In this document: positions 10,778-19,830 of the stretch, in pieces
Numbering within the stretch: position 1 is the first letter of the stretch
How the letters are laid out: each line of letters opens with the position of its first letter
NCBI GenBank assembly: GCA_022763805.1
Contig: JALERC010000085.1
Span: 1-48,380 of the forward strand
DNA length: 48,380 nt
Origin: Mycoplasmatota bacterium
Lineage (GTDB): Bacteria > Bacillota_I > Bacilli_A > RF39 > UBA660
Direction of reading: 5' to 3'
Translations under genes and position numbers: made by a program
Notes under the pieces: model-generated
The model's database searches: none
Told to the model about the DNA's origin: nothing
What the model saw: the letters and a program-made list of their open reading frames with translations, nothing else

Positions 10778-10806
10778 ATCATAAAAGACTTTATTTTTAT
10801 ACACAA
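10778..10806 (-). promoter_or_regulatory. Sigma-A promoter for rnhC
   Basis: On the minus strand TTGTGT and TATGAT are 17 bases apart, and a Shine-Dalgarno lies downstream. It overlaps the cvpA promoter region, so the two divergent genes may compete for polymerase. Confidence 0.65.
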
Positions 10807-10818
10807 ATATAATATAAT
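10790..10818 (+). promoter_or_regulatory. Candidate promoter for cvpA
   Basis: TATAAT occurs twice in tandem (10808–10813, 10813–10818). A weak -35 (TTTATT) is 17 bases before the second. Confidence 0.45.
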
Positions 10819-10839
10819 TTAAATAGGGAAGGTGATTCA

Positions 10840-11553
10840 ATGAATATTGTTGATATAATAATAATCATTTTCATATTACTTGGTGGAGTAATTGGTTTAA
10901 AAAGAGGGGCTATTAGGGAATTAGTTAGTTTATGCGGTTTTGCAATTATTGTAATAATATCTCTTTTATTTAAATCACCACTTGCAAAAATTCTATGTAA
11001 ATTTTTTCCTTTTTTCTCATTTAAAGGATTATTTGCGGGAGTAACAGTATTAAATATTTTAGTATATGAAATTATTTCATTTCTAATAATTTTATCAATA
11101 CTAACAGGTATACTACAAATTGTAATATTTGCAAGTAACATATTAGAAAAGATTATTAAATTAACATTAATATTTACATTACCATCTAAGCTTATTGGAT
11201 TCGTATTAGGACTTATTGAAAATTATATTGTTACATTCGTAGTACTTTATATTCTATCATTACCTGTATTTCAAGTTAATGTATTAATTAATTCTACATT
11301 TAAAGATAAAATATTAAATAATACTCCAATTCTAAATATTTTTACTCAAAAATTCGTGGATTTAGGTAATGATTTTGTTGAACTAAAAGATAAATATAAA
11401 TTTGAAGAAGATAAAGAAAAATTAAATTTAGAATCTTTAGATTTACTACTTAAATATAAGTTAGTTGATGTAGATTTAGTTGATGATTTAATTGAGTCAA
11501 ATAAACTTAAGATAGACAATGTAGAGAGTATTCTAAAAAACTATAGAGATTAA
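10840..11553 (+). CDS. cvpA: CvpA-family membrane protein
   Basis: A 237-residue protein with four hydrophobic segments in the first ~150 residues and a charged cytoplasmic tail. The N-terminal pattern, a first membrane helix followed by GLKRGAIRELVSL, is the CvpA (colicin V production) signature. CvpA proteins are inner-membrane proteins linked to envelope homeostasis; no enzymatic activity is established. The Shine-Dalgarno GGAAGGTGA fixes the start. It is divergent from rnhC and ends in a terminator. Confidence 0.85.
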   Translation: MNIVDIIIIIFILLGGVIGLKRGAIRELVSLCGFAIIVIISLLFKSPLAKILCKFFPFFSFKGLFAGVTVLNILVYEIISFLIILSILTGILQIVIFASNILEKIIKLTLIFTLPSKLIGFVLGLIENYIVTFVVLYILSLPVFQVNVLINSTFKDKILNNTPILNIFTQKFVDLGNDFVELKDKYKFEEDKEKLNLESLDLLLKYKLVDVDLVDDLIESNKLKIDNVESILKNYRD

Positions 11554-11574
11554 TAGACTTAGTCTCTTTTTTTT
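11545..11574 (+). terminator. Intrinsic terminator after cvpA
   Basis: A 9-bp stem with one G·U pair (11545–11553 with 11559–11567) is followed by T8. The left arm includes the last codons and stop of cvpA. Confidence 0.75.
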
Positions 11575-11598
11575 GTTAAAATATTAATGGTGATTTAA

Positions 11599-12303
11599 GT
11601 GCAAAGATATTTTTCAAATGAATTAAAAAATAACATTTTTACGATAAATAATGATGATATGTATCATATAATTAAAGTGATGAGAATGAAACCAAATGAT
11701 AAAATTGAAGTTGTTTACAATCACTCAACATATTTATGTGAGTTAAATGAAAATTATGAAGCAGTATTAAAAGATATCTTAGAAAATAATAAATCAAATG
11801 ATATCAAAAGGGTTTTAATTATTCCATTATTAAAAGAACAAAAAATGGATCTAATACTACAAAAAGCTACAGAACTTGGAGTAGATGAAATAATACCTGT
11901 TAATATGGAAAGAAGTATTATTAAATTAGATGAATCTAAAATGGAAAAGAAAATTGAAAGATGGACTAAAATAATGAAAGAAGCTAGTGAACAATCAAAA
12001 AGAACAGATATTCCATGTATAACTAAAGTTAAAAAATTAAGTGATTTAAAAGAAATAGACGGAATTAAAATGATTTGTAGTACCAGTGAAAAGAATTACA
12101 CATTTAAAAAATTTTTGACCGACAATAGAAATTATGATAAAATAAATATAGTAATTGGACCAGAGGGAGGAATATCTCCTAAAGAAGAAGAAAAATTAGA
12201 AAATTACGGATTTAAAAGAGTATCTTTAGGAAGTAAAATCATGAGGGTTGAAACAGTACCTATGTGTGTTTTAAGTATCCTAAATTATGAATATATGGAG
12301 TGA
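11599..12303 (+). CDS. rsmE: 16S rRNA (uracil-1498-N3)-methyltransferase
   Basis: A 234-residue RsmE: an N-terminal PUA-like domain followed by a SPOUT (knotted) methyltransferase domain. Diagnostic motifs are LILQKATELGVDEI, VIGPEGGISPKE and LGSKIMRVETVP, the last two forming the SAM-binding knot. The enzyme makes m3U1498 in 16S rRNA. The start is GTG, with GGTGAT just upstream. The next gene starts 5 bases after the stop; mtaB comes after that, as in B. subtilis yqeU–yqeV. Confidence 0.95.
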   Translation: MQRYFSNELKNNIFTINNDDMYHIIKVMRMKPNDKIEVVYNHSTYLCELNENYEAVLKDILENNKSNDIKRVLIIPLLKEQKMDLILQKATELGVDEIIPVNMERSIIKLDESKMEKKIERWTKIMKEASEQSKRTDIPCITKVKKLSDLKEIDGIKMICSTSEKNYTFKKFLTDNRNYDKINIVIGPEGGISPKEEEKLENYGFKRVSLGSKIMRVETVPMCVLSILNYEYME

Positions 12304-12308
12304 TAATA

Positions 12309-13409
12309 ATGTTGGAAAATTTATCCAAGACAGATTATATAATCCTATTTATTCTTGCTTTAATAATTTTTATTGCAGGAATTGTTTTAGTTGTCTTTAT
12401 TAAGAAAAGTAAAAAAACAACTGTACTTGATAAAGTTTTAGAAAACGAAGAACAAGAAGAACCAAAAAAAATAAAAAAAGCTGAAGTTGGAATGAAGTTA
12501 GCATGTGAAAACATTCCACCATTAGAAGAGAAAAAACCAGAAATTGGAATGAAGCTAGCTTGTGAAAACATTCCGCAATTAGAAGAAAAAAAAGAAAAAG
12601 TCAATATTGATAATGAAGAAGTTTTTAAAACAAAAGAAGAAATTACAAATGATTTTAGTTTAGTTCCAGTTGCTAATTTAGAAAAAAATGATGAAAAAGA
12701 AGAAGAAAAACAAATTGAATTAGAAGAGGTAAAACCTGTAGAATTAAACGAAACTAAAATAGAAGATATAGAAAGTGACCCTGATACAATGGAAGAACAA
12801 GTAATATATATTAATAATAACAATATTGAAAAAAATCAAGATGAAAAAAATAAAACAAATATTGATGAAATATTAAAAGCTATGCAAGTAGATTTAGAGA
12901 AAGAAAAATATGCGACAATTGATCAATATGAGGAAGAACAAGAAGAAGAGGCTGTAATTAGTTACCAAGAACTAAGAAAAAAAATGCAACAAAAAGAAGA
13001 AGAAGTTAAAGCAAAACTAATGAAAGATGCTATGAAAAAAATGGAAGAACAAAAACCAATATATGAGGATATTGAAAGTATTCCATCTTATTCAAATGAT
13101 GATTTTTTTGATATACTTGATAAAAATGAAAATGCTAATAAAGTTAGAACTGAAGATGATTTATATAATAACTATCGTGAAAGTATAAAAGATTCATACA
13201 TTTTCGAAAAAAGAAAAAAAGAAAATGTTGATAAACAAAAAAATAATGAATTTATATCTCCTGTATTTGGAAGACAAGAATTTACTGGAGAATATAGAAA
13301 TATTGAGAAACCTAAAAAAGAAGTTAAGCGTCAAAGAGAAAAACTTCATGACTTAGATGAAACTGATGCATTTTTAAACACCTTAAAGGAATTTAGAAAT
13401 AATCTATAA
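12309..13409 (+). CDS. Membrane-anchored acidic coiled-coil protein of unknown function
   Basis: I do not recognise this 366-residue protein. One N-terminal membrane helix (about residues 8–30, very Ile-rich) is followed by a highly charged Glu/Lys-rich region predicted to be cytoplasmic and partly coiled-coil. Residues 59–96 are two copies of a 19-residue repeat (E[VI]GMKLACENIP[PQ]LEEKK). Near the C-terminus a less charged stretch (ISPVFGRQEF) precedes a basic/acidic tail and may be a docking motif. ATG 12309 is chosen because GGAG is 8 bases upstream; a GTG at 12300 overlaps the rsmE stop. It sits between rsmE and mtaB, in one transcription unit with rsmE. A scaffold role is a guess. Confidence 0.7.
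   Translation: MLENLSKTDYIILFILALIIFIAGIVLVVFIKKSKKTTVLDKVLENEEQEEPKKIKKAEVGMKLACENIPPLEEKKPEIGMKLACENIPQLEEKKEKVNIDNEEVFKTKEEITNDFSLVPVANLEKNDEKEEEKQIELEEVKPVELNETKIEDIESDPDTMEEQVIYINNNNIEKNQDEKNKTNIDEILKAMQVDLEKEKYATIDQYEEEQEEEAVISYQELRKKMQQKEEEVKAKLMKDAMKKMEEQKPIYEDIESIPSYSNDDFFDILDKNENANKVRTEDDLYNNYRESIKDSYIFEKRKKENVDKQKNNEFISPVFGRQEFTGEYRNIEKPKKEVKRQREKLHDLDETDAFLNTLKEFRNNL
12483..12596 (+). repeat. Two tandem 57-bp in-frame repeats
   Basis: Units 12483–12539 and 12540–12596 encode 19-residue repeats that differ at only three residues. Codon differences (for example TTAGCA versus CTAGCT) show the duplication is not brand new. Each unit carries one Cys. Confidence 0.85.
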
Positions 13410-13428
13410 ACCTTTAAGGTTTATTTTT
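13406..13428 (+). terminator. Weak terminator-like hairpin before mtaB
   Basis: ATAAACC/GGTTTAT stem around TTTAA followed by T5. It overlaps the stop of the preceding gene and lies only 15 bases before mtaB, so it may attenuate rather than stop transcription. Confidence 0.5.
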
Positions 13429-13443
13429 GAAAGGGATGTTAAT

Positions 13444-14709
13444 ATGAAATTTTTAATAAATACATTAGGATGTAAAGTTAATACTTATGAAAGCAATGTT
13501 ATAAGAGACATCTTTTTAAATGAAGGATATGAAGAATCAAATAGTAATGTTGATATTGCTGTTATAAATACATGTACAGTTACAAACACAAGTGATTCTA
13601 AATCTTTAAAAGTAATTAAACATACAATAAAAAATAATCCAAATGCTATTGTTATAGTATGTGGTTGTTTTTCACAAATTAATCCTGATAGATTAAAAGA
13701 TATGGAAGGAGTTTCCATAGTACTTGGAAATTATAATAAAAGTAAAATTATGGATTATATAAGCCAATATAAAAAAGATAAAAAACAAATTATTGATGTT
13801 AGAGAATTAAATGATGAAAAATTTGAATGTATGAAATTAAATAATTTTAATAAAACAAGAGCTTTTGTAAAAATTGAAGATGGATGTGAAAATTTTTGTT
13901 CATATTGTATAATACCTTATTCGAGAGGAAAAGTAAGAAGCAAACTTATGGAAGAGGTATTAGATGAAATAAATACATTAGTAAATAACGGACATAGAGA
14001 AATAGTACTTACAGGAATTCATACAGGACATTATGGGGCTGATATTAAAGAATATGACTTTTCAGATTTATTAAATGAAATATGTAAAATAAAAGGTCTT
14101 GAAAGATTAAGAATATCTTCAATAGAAATTACTGAATTAGACGATAAGTTTTTAGAAACATTAAAAAATAATAAAATAATAGTAGATCATATGCATATTC
14201 CATTACAATCAGGATGCGATAAAACATTAAAAGAAATGAATAGAAAATATGATGTTGCATATTTTAAAGATAAAATTAAAAAGATTAGAAGTATTAGACC
14301 AAATATTTCTATAACTACTGATGTAATTGTAGGTTTTCCTAATGAAACAGAAGATGATTTTAATACAACTGTTAATACTATAAAAGAAATTAAATTTACT
14401 AAATTACATGTTTTTCCATTTTCTGTAAGAAAGGGAACTGTTGCAGAAACTATGGAAAACCAAATTGATGAAAAAACAAAAAAAGAAAGAGTTCATATTC
14501 TTATGAATATTTCAAAAGAATTAGAATTAGATTATATTAATAAATTTGTTGGTTGTGAAGTAGAATTTATTCCTGAAGTATCAAAAGATGGATATATTAT
14601 AGGACATACAGGAAATTATTTACAAATAAAATCAAAAATTAAATCTAATGGTCATGAAACAATAAAGACAACAATTAAAAGTATAGAATATCCATATTGT
14701 ATGGATTAG
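13444..14709 (+). CDS. mtaB: tRNA (N6-threonylcarbamoyladenosine-37) methylthiotransferase MtaB
   Basis: A 421-residue radical-SAM methylthiotransferase that converts t6A37 to ms2t6A in tRNAs. The N-terminal UPF0004 domain has Cys10 in TLGCKVNTYE and further cysteines (INTCTVTN, VCGCFSQ) for the auxiliary iron–sulfur cluster. Cys148, Cys152 and Cys155 (CENFCSYC) bind the radical-SAM cluster. The C-terminal ~55 residues form a TRAM RNA-binding domain. LGCKVN and the rsmE neighbourhood favour MtaB over MiaB or RimO. Start ATG 13444 follows AAAGGGATG. Confidence 0.93.
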   Translation: MKFLINTLGCKVNTYESNVIRDIFLNEGYEESNSNVDIAVINTCTVTNTSDSKSLKVIKHTIKNNPNAIVIVCGCFSQINPDRLKDMEGVSIVLGNYNKSKIMDYISQYKKDKKQIIDVRELNDEKFECMKLNNFNKTRAFVKIEDGCENFCSYCIIPYSRGKVRSKLMEEVLDEINTLVNNGHREIVLTGIHTGHYGADIKEYDFSDLLNEICKIKGLERLRISSIEITELDDKFLETLKNNKIIVDHMHIPLQSGCDKTLKEMNRKYDVAYFKDKIKKIRSIRPNISITTDVIVGFPNETEDDFNTTVNTIKEIKFTKLHVFPFSVRKGTVAETMENQIDEKTKKERVHILMNISKELELDYINKFVGCEVEFIPEVSKDGYIIGHTGNYLQIKSKIKSNGHETIKTTIKSIEYPYCMD

Positions 14710-14728
14710 TAAAAAGTAGGTGAATGTA

Positions 14729-16948
14729 ATGGATAAATATATTAAAGGAGTATACAAAAAAGAAATATTTTCAACTGATAAAGGATTTATTATAGGTCTT
14801 TTTAGAATAAAAGATACTAATGATGAATCAATGAAAGATTATGTCAATAAAACAGTTACATTCACAGGGAACCTACCTAAATTAAATTTTGATGAAACAT
14901 ATTTATTTTATGGTAATCCAGTAAAACATCCTAGATTTGGTTTTCAATATGAAGTTTCAAAATGTGAAAGAATTAAACCAGAAGATAAAGACGGGGTAAT
15001 TGAATTTTTGTCAAGTGATTTATTTCCAGGTGTTGGACAGAAGATCGCCACATCAATTGTTGAAACACTAGGTATTAATGCCTTAGAACTTATTATGAGT
15101 GATTATACTGTATTATTAAATGTACCTAAACTGACAAGTAAAAAAGCTGCTAAAATATATGATAATTTAATTAAATATGAAGAAAGTCATAATATAATTG
15201 TCTATTTATCAGAATTAGGTTTTGCAATAAAAGATTGTATGCTGATTTATAATAAATATAAATCTAAAACTAAAAATGTTATAGAAGAAAATATATATAA
15301 ATTAATTGATGATATAGATGAGTTATCATTTAGTAAAGTTGATGAAGTAGCACTTAAATATGGTATTAATCCTATGGATGAATATAGAATTAAAGCTGTT
15401 ATTATATATATTATGAACAAACTTACATATAATAATGGTGATACATATTTAGAGTTAATAAATATTATTAAAGAAACAGAAAAATTTTTAAAAACGAGTT
15501 TAAATAGTGATTATTTTGATCAATATATGTATGATTTAGAAAAAGAAGGAAAAATAATAAAATACAATAATGTTTATTATTTAAGTGATATATTTGTTGC
15601 TGAAAATTATGTTGCTAAAAAAATAATTAATTTAGCATCTTTAGATAGAATTAAATATCCGAAAATGGATAACTATTTAGAACATTTACAAAAAATTTCT
15701 GGAATTAAATATAATAAACAACAATTAGAAGCAATTCAAAAATCATTAGAAAACCATATTTTAATTATTACTGGAGGACCAGGAACAGGAAAAACTACTA
15801 TTATAAAAGCAATTGTTGAAATGTATTCGCAATTACATAACATGAATTATGGGAAAGTAACTGAGGCCATAAAACTTTTAGCACCTACAGGAAGAGCATC
15901 AAAACGTATGAGCGAATCAACAGGTCTTCCAGCATCAACAATACATAGATTTTTAAAATGGAATAAAGAAACAAATAAATTTGCTGTAGATGAAGAAAAT
16001 AAAGATCAATCAAAATTATTTATTGTTGATGAAGCTAGTATGATAGATATAAAACTTTTAGAAAGTTTATTTAGAGGAATAGAAGATGATATTCAGTTTA
16101 TATTTGTTGGGGATTATCACCAACTTCCAAGTGTAGGTCCAGGTCAAGTTTTAAAAGATTTAATAAATAGTAATATAATAGACACAGTATTTTTAAATCA
16201 CTTATATAGACAGGATGAAGATTCCTATATAAATAAACTCGCATTAGAAATAAAAGATAATTGCTTATCAGAAAATTTTATGGATGCAAAAAGTGATTTT
16301 CAATTTTTACCTTGTAATGGAATAAGCATCAAAGAAAATCTTAAAAAATTATGTGTTCAAGTTAAAAATAAAGGATATGATTATAAAAGATTACAGATTA
16401 TGGCACCAATGTATAGAGGTGAAAATGGAATAGATAATTTAAATATAGAATTACAATCTGTTTTTAATCCGCCTTCAAAACTAAAAAAAGAAATCAAATA
16501 TGGAGATGTTACATATAGAGTTGGAGATAAAGTTTTACAACTTGTAAATCAACCAGATGATAATATATTTAATGGCGATATTGGAATCATACAAAAAATA
16601 ATTGATTCGAATAAATCTGAAAGCGGAAAAAATGAAATAGTAATTAATTATGATGATAATGAGGTAACATTTACACAAACAGACTTTAATAAGTTTAAAC
16701 ATGCATATATTATAAGTATTCATAAATCGCAAGGTAGTGAATTTGAATTAGTAATACTTCCAATATGTTCATCATATAAAAGAATGTTATATAGAAAACT
16801 ATTATATACTGCCGTAACACGAGCTAAAAGGAAACTGATTGTAATTGGTGAACCACCTGCATTTATAAGTTGTGTAGATAATAATAATGAATATATAAGA
16901 AATACATCTTTGGTTGAAAAAATAAATGAAATCATAAATAATAATTAA
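14729..16948 (+). CDS. recD2: RecD2-type ATP-dependent DNA helicase
   Basis: A 739-residue RecD2 (YrrC type), a superfamily 1B 5'-3' helicase of Gram-positives that works without RecBC in DNA repair and replication. An N-terminal OB-like region is followed by helix-hairpin-helix repeats (LFPGVGQKIA). The Walker A motif ITGGPGTGKTT is near residue 349, with Walker B VDEASM, motif III VGDYHQLPSVGPGQ, and C-terminal IHKSQGSEF and TAVTRAKR. The start ATG 14729 has AGGTG 6 bases before; a GTG at 14720 is part of that site. It follows mtaB by 19 bases and is probably co-transcribed. Confidence 0.93.
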   Translation: MDKYIKGVYKKEIFSTDKGFIIGLFRIKDTNDESMKDYVNKTVTFTGNLPKLNFDETYLFYGNPVKHPRFGFQYEVSKCERIKPEDKDGVIEFLSSDLFPGVGQKIATSIVETLGINALELIMSDYTVLLNVPKLTSKKAAKIYDNLIKYEESHNIIVYLSELGFAIKDCMLIYNKYKSKTKNVIEENIYKLIDDIDELSFSKVDEVALKYGINPMDEYRIKAVIIYIMNKLTYNNGDTYLELINIIKETEKFLKTSLNSDYFDQYMYDLEKEGKIIKYNNVYYLSDIFVAENYVAKKIINLASLDRIKYPKMDNYLEHLQKISGIKYNKQQLEAIQKSLENHILIITGGPGTGKTTIIKAIVEMYSQLHNMNYGKVTEAIKLLAPTGRASKRMSESTGLPASTIHRFLKWNKETNKFAVDEENKDQSKLFIVDEASMIDIKLLESLFRGIEDDIQFIFVGDYHQLPSVGPGQVLKDLINSNIIDTVFLNHLYRQDEDSYINKLALEIKDNCLSENFMDAKSDFQFLPCNGISIKENLKKLCVQVKNKGYDYKRLQIMAPMYRGENGIDNLNIELQSVFNPPSKLKKEIKYGDVTYRVGDKVLQLVNQPDDNIFNGDIGIIQKIIDSNKSESGKNEIVINYDDNEVTFTQTDFNKFKHAYIISIHKSQGSEFELVILPICSSYKRMLYRKLLYTAVTRAKRKLIVIGEPPAFISCVDNNNEYIRNTSLVEKINEIINNN

Positions 16949-17013
16949 ATTATTCTTTTAAAATGTATAATTACTTAAATATTGTTAAAAATATCTAACA
17001 TAGAGGTGATTAT

Positions 17014-17172
17014 ATGAGAGCATTAAAAGATGCAATGTTCATTTCTTTAGGTGTAGTAGGCACACTAGCATATCAAAAATACGGATGTAAAATGAAAGAT
17101 GTAATGGAAGATATGTTAGAAAATAAAATAGATATGCTTAAAAAAATGGACGATAAATTAGAAGAGATGTAA
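17014..17172 (+). CDS. Small YtxH-like membrane peptide, 52 residues
   Basis: A short ORF with a perfect Shine-Dalgarno (GAGGTGAT, 3 bases before ATG) and its own terminator. It encodes an N-terminal hydrophobic segment (about residues 7–20, Gly/Val-rich) followed by a charged amphipathic helix with many Met, Lys, Asp and Glu residues, the layout of YtxH-like or gas-vesicle-GvpP-like stress peptides. A TATAAT (16966–16971) lies upstream. Function unknown. Confidence 0.75.
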   Translation: MRALKDAMFISLGVVGTLAYQKYGCKMKDVMEDMLENKIDMLKKMDDKLEEM

Positions 17173-17173
17173 G

Positions 17174-17200
17174 AAAAGAACAAAAAAGTTCTTTTTTTTT
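17174..17200 (+). terminator. Intrinsic terminator after the 52-residue peptide
   Basis: Stem AAAAGAAC/GTTCTTTT (17174–17181 with 17188–17195) followed by T-run to 17200. It isolates the bacteriocin-type island from the upstream genes. Confidence 0.85.
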
Positions 17201-17259
17201 CATAATTAAAAGGAAATAGTGTACTTCACATCGTAAGATATAAGTGAGGAGGTGAGAGA

Positions 17260-19305
17260 GTGAGAAAAAAATATCCCTTTACAAAACAAGAAGGACTTAA
17301 AGATTGTGCAGCAGCATGTATGCAAATGATCATAAAATATTACAATGGATATATAAGTATTAACGACTTAAATGAAATGCTAGAAACTACAAAAGAAGGA
17401 GTTAGTGCTTTTAAAATAATTGAAGTATCAAATAAAATCGGTTTTAAAGCAACAGGAATTAGACTAAATCTTTTAGAATTAACTAAATCAGTTACACTTC
17501 CAGTAATAGCTCATGTTGTAATAAATAATTATAATCATTATATAGTAGTATACAAAATTGATTCATTTAAAAAATCAGTCATAATTGCTGATCCCCAATC
17601 GAAAATAAAAACAATAAGCTTTAAAGAATTTGAATCAATTTGGACTAATGTAATAATTAACTTGTATCCAGTAAAGCCAATAGAACATAGAAATTACGAA
17701 AAACATTTAAATTACAAAAATATAATCCTTAAAAACAAAAAAACAATATTTCAATTATGTTATATCAGTTTTATATATATGATTCTATCTATTGTTGCTT
17801 CTTTCTATATGAAATATGTTTTTGACAATTATTTATCAAATTTTCACTTAATTTTTACAGTTTTTATCCTATTCATAATTATCAATTTATATAAAATATT
17901 TACAAACCTTATTCGGACTAAAATATTAATTGATTTAAACAAAAACATAGACATAGATTTAAGTTTAGATATTTTTTCAAAAATTCTATCACTTCCGTAT
18001 GGTTATTACCGAAATAAAACTACCGGTGAAATTATTACACGTTATACTGAACTTAGCAAAATAAGAGAAACTATAAGTAAAGTTTTATTAACATTATTCT
18101 TAGATTTACCATTATGTATTACATCACTAATAATTATGTATTTTTTAAATAGTAAATTAACTATGATATCATTAATAGCAGTATTATTATATACAATTAT
18201 AGTAATAGTATATAATAGAATTTTAAATGACACTATTTTAGAAGCACAAATAAAAAAAGCTGAAATGAATACTGTATTAATAGAAAGTATTAATGGTTTT
18301 GAAACAATAAAAGGTTTAAATTTATATGATTATATAAACCTAAAATTCGAAAACAAATATATTAAATATCTTAAAAATGTTATTAAAATTGATAGTATAT
18401 TAAATATAAAAGAGAACTTAAAAGAAATAGTAAATCAACTAATAGAAATGATAATTATATTTACAGGTGTAATATATGTAAGAAGTGAAACAATAACAAT
18501 TGGTACATTAATGACATACAACTCAATCTTAGTATTTTTTCTAGCCCCTATAAGAAATTTATTAAGTTTGGATAACTCAATAATTGAATCAAAAAGAATA
18601 GTAAAAAGAGTAAATGAAATGTTAAAAAAAGAAGAAAATGTAAAAAAAATAAACATTGTTTATAGTGATATTCTTATAAAGAGTCTAAGTTTTAAGCAAA
18701 ATGAAAAAATAATATTAAACAAAATAAACTTACATATTAGTAAAGGTGAAAAAGTAATAATAACCGGTAAATCAGGAAGTGGTAAATCAACCCTTTTAAA
18801 AATACTAATGAATTATTATAATGACTATCAAGGTGAAATAAAAATAAATGGAATAAATATCAAATCCATTAATTTAAAAAATGTATATATATCGCAAAAT
18901 GAAACCCTTTTCACAGATACAATTTATAATAATATAGTATTAGGTAATAACGATTCTAATTTTTCAGAAGTAGTTAAAATGTGTTATGTAGATGAAATAA
19001 TAAATTCAAATCTAGGATATAATCAAATTATAGAAGAAAATGGATTTAATATCTCTGGAGGACAAAAACAGAGAATTATACTTGCTAGATCAATTATTAA
19101 TGAATTTGATTTATTATTAATTGATGAAGGTTTAAATCAAATTGATGTAGAATTAGAAAGAAAAATTTTAAAAAATTTATTTAATAAATTCCATGACAAA
19201 ACAATAATTATAGTATCCCACAGACTTGAAAATATGGATTTATATGATAAATTAATAAAACTAGAAAATGGAAAAGTAAAAGAGTGTGTTAAAAGAAATG
19301 ATTAA
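17260..19305 (+). CDS. Peptidase-containing ABC transporter (C39 peptidase–TM–NBD), bacteriocin exporter
   Basis: A 681-residue PCAT that cleaves double-glycine leaders and exports the peptides. The N-terminal C39 Cys protease has Cys16 (KDCAAAC), His93 (NHYIVVY) and Asp111 (ADPQS). Six membrane helices span about residues 160–430. The nucleotide-binding domain has Walker A TGKSGSGKST, signature ISGGQKQR and Walker B LLLIDEG, where Gly replaces the usual Pro. Start GTG 17260 follows AGGAGGTGAGA. It heads the operon with the accessory gene and peptides, and two of those peptides carry the expected leader. No lantibiotic-type modification enzyme is nearby, which favours an unmodified class II peptide system. 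Confidence 0.92.
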   Translation: MRKKYPFTKQEGLKDCAAACMQMIIKYYNGYISINDLNEMLETTKEGVSAFKIIEVSNKIGFKATGIRLNLLELTKSVTLPVIAHVVINNYNHYIVVYKIDSFKKSVIIADPQSKIKTISFKEFESIWTNVIINLYPVKPIEHRNYEKHLNYKNIILKNKKTIFQLCYISFIYMILSIVASFYMKYVFDNYLSNFHLIFTVFILFIIINLYKIFTNLIRTKILIDLNKNIDIDLSLDIFSKILSLPYGYYRNKTTGEIITRYTELSKIRETISKVLLTLFLDLPLCITSLIIMYFLNSKLTMISLIAVLLYTIIVIVYNRILNDTILEAQIKKAEMNTVLIESINGFETIKGLNLYDYINLKFENKYIKYLKNVIKIDSILNIKENLKEIVNQLIEMIIIFTGVIYVRSETITIGTLMTYNSILVFFLAPIRNLLSLDNSIIESKRIVKRVNEMLKKEENVKKINIVYSDILIKSLSFKQNEKIILNKINLHISKGEKVIITGKSGSGKSTLLKILMNYYNDYQGEIKINGINIKSINLKNVYISQNETLFTDTIYNNIVLGNNDSNFSEVVKMCYVDEIINSNLGYNQIIEENGFNISGGQKQRIILARSIINEFDLLLIDEGLNQIDVELERKILKNLFNKFHDKTIIIVSHRLENMDLYDKLIKLENGKVKECVKRND

Positions 19306-19699
19306 CTATGATATTTTTAATAATACAAAAGAAGCAGTAAATAAATCTATTAATCTTAAATGTTTTCATCTAATATCAACAATTATTTTTGTAATAATAT
19401 TTCTAGTTATAGTAAAATTTAAAATTTATGTATCTAACGTTTTCCTTCATGAAACAAAAAAAGATGAAGACATATATCTAATACTTGATAATGAATTTAG
19501 AAACATTTATGTAAATGATATTAATTATAATGATAAAATTAGAAAACATACTAGTAGCAAAAATAAATATTACGTGACAATTTTTAATAACGGATTTGAA
19601 GATAATGAAAGAATAAAAATAAAAATAGAAGAAGAAACAACGATTATGAAATATTTAATTAATTATGTAAGAAAGGATCTGTTTAATGAAAGAACTTAA
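19298..19699 (+). CDS. Small single-pass membrane protein, probable export accessory
   Basis: A 133-residue protein: ~27 cytoplasmic residues, one strong membrane helix (about 28–48, Ile/Phe/Val-rich), then ~85 mostly charged residues probably outside the cell. I do not recognise the family. By size, topology and place between the PCAT and the peptide genes it may be a reduced HlyD/MesE-like accessory or a peptide-specific immunity protein. It overlaps the exporter by 8 bases (start ATG 19298; a GTG at 19286 is possible) and overlaps peptide 1 by 14 bases, so all three are translationally linked. Confidence 0.65.
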   Translation: MINYDIFNNTKEAVNKSINLKCFHLISTIIFVIIFLVIVKFKIYVSNVFLHETKKDEDIYLILDNEFRNIYVNDINYNDKIRKHTSSKNKYYVTIFNNGFEDNERIKIKIEEETTIMKYLINYVRKDLFNERT

Positions 19700-19820
19700 T
19701 AAAAATGAATTAAAACAAGTAGTCGGAGGCGGGGCTGGCACTATATTAATAATTATTGCAGGAGTAGTATTTTTAATAGGTGTGATAGATGGTTATATGA
19801 GACCGCTTCCATGTAATTAA
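19686..19820 (+). CDS. Class II bacteriocin-like peptide 1 with double-glycine leader, 44 residues
   Basis: The leader of 15 residues (MKELNKNELKQVVGG) is a textbook double-glycine leader with Leu/Val at conserved spacing, so cleavage by the PCAT is expected after Gly15. The 29-residue core begins GAGTILII, is strongly hydrophobic, has a GxxxG motif (Gly32–Gly36), then Arg39 and a single Cys43 in RPLPCN. Shine-Dalgarno AAAGGAT lies ahead. The gene overlaps the accessory gene end and precedes peptide 2 by 10 bases. Activity is inferred from leader, size and context. Confidence 0.85.
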   Translation: MKELNKNELKQVVGGGAGTILIIIAGVVFLIGVIDGYMRPLPCN

Positions 19821-19830
19821 GGAGGTATAT

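Noticed and set aside
12335..12823. 162-residue minus-strand ORF with apparent repeats
   Set aside because: It is the reverse reading of the Glu/Lys-rich gene and its 57-bp repeat; Ser/Phe-rich composition is an artefact of GAA/AAA codons.
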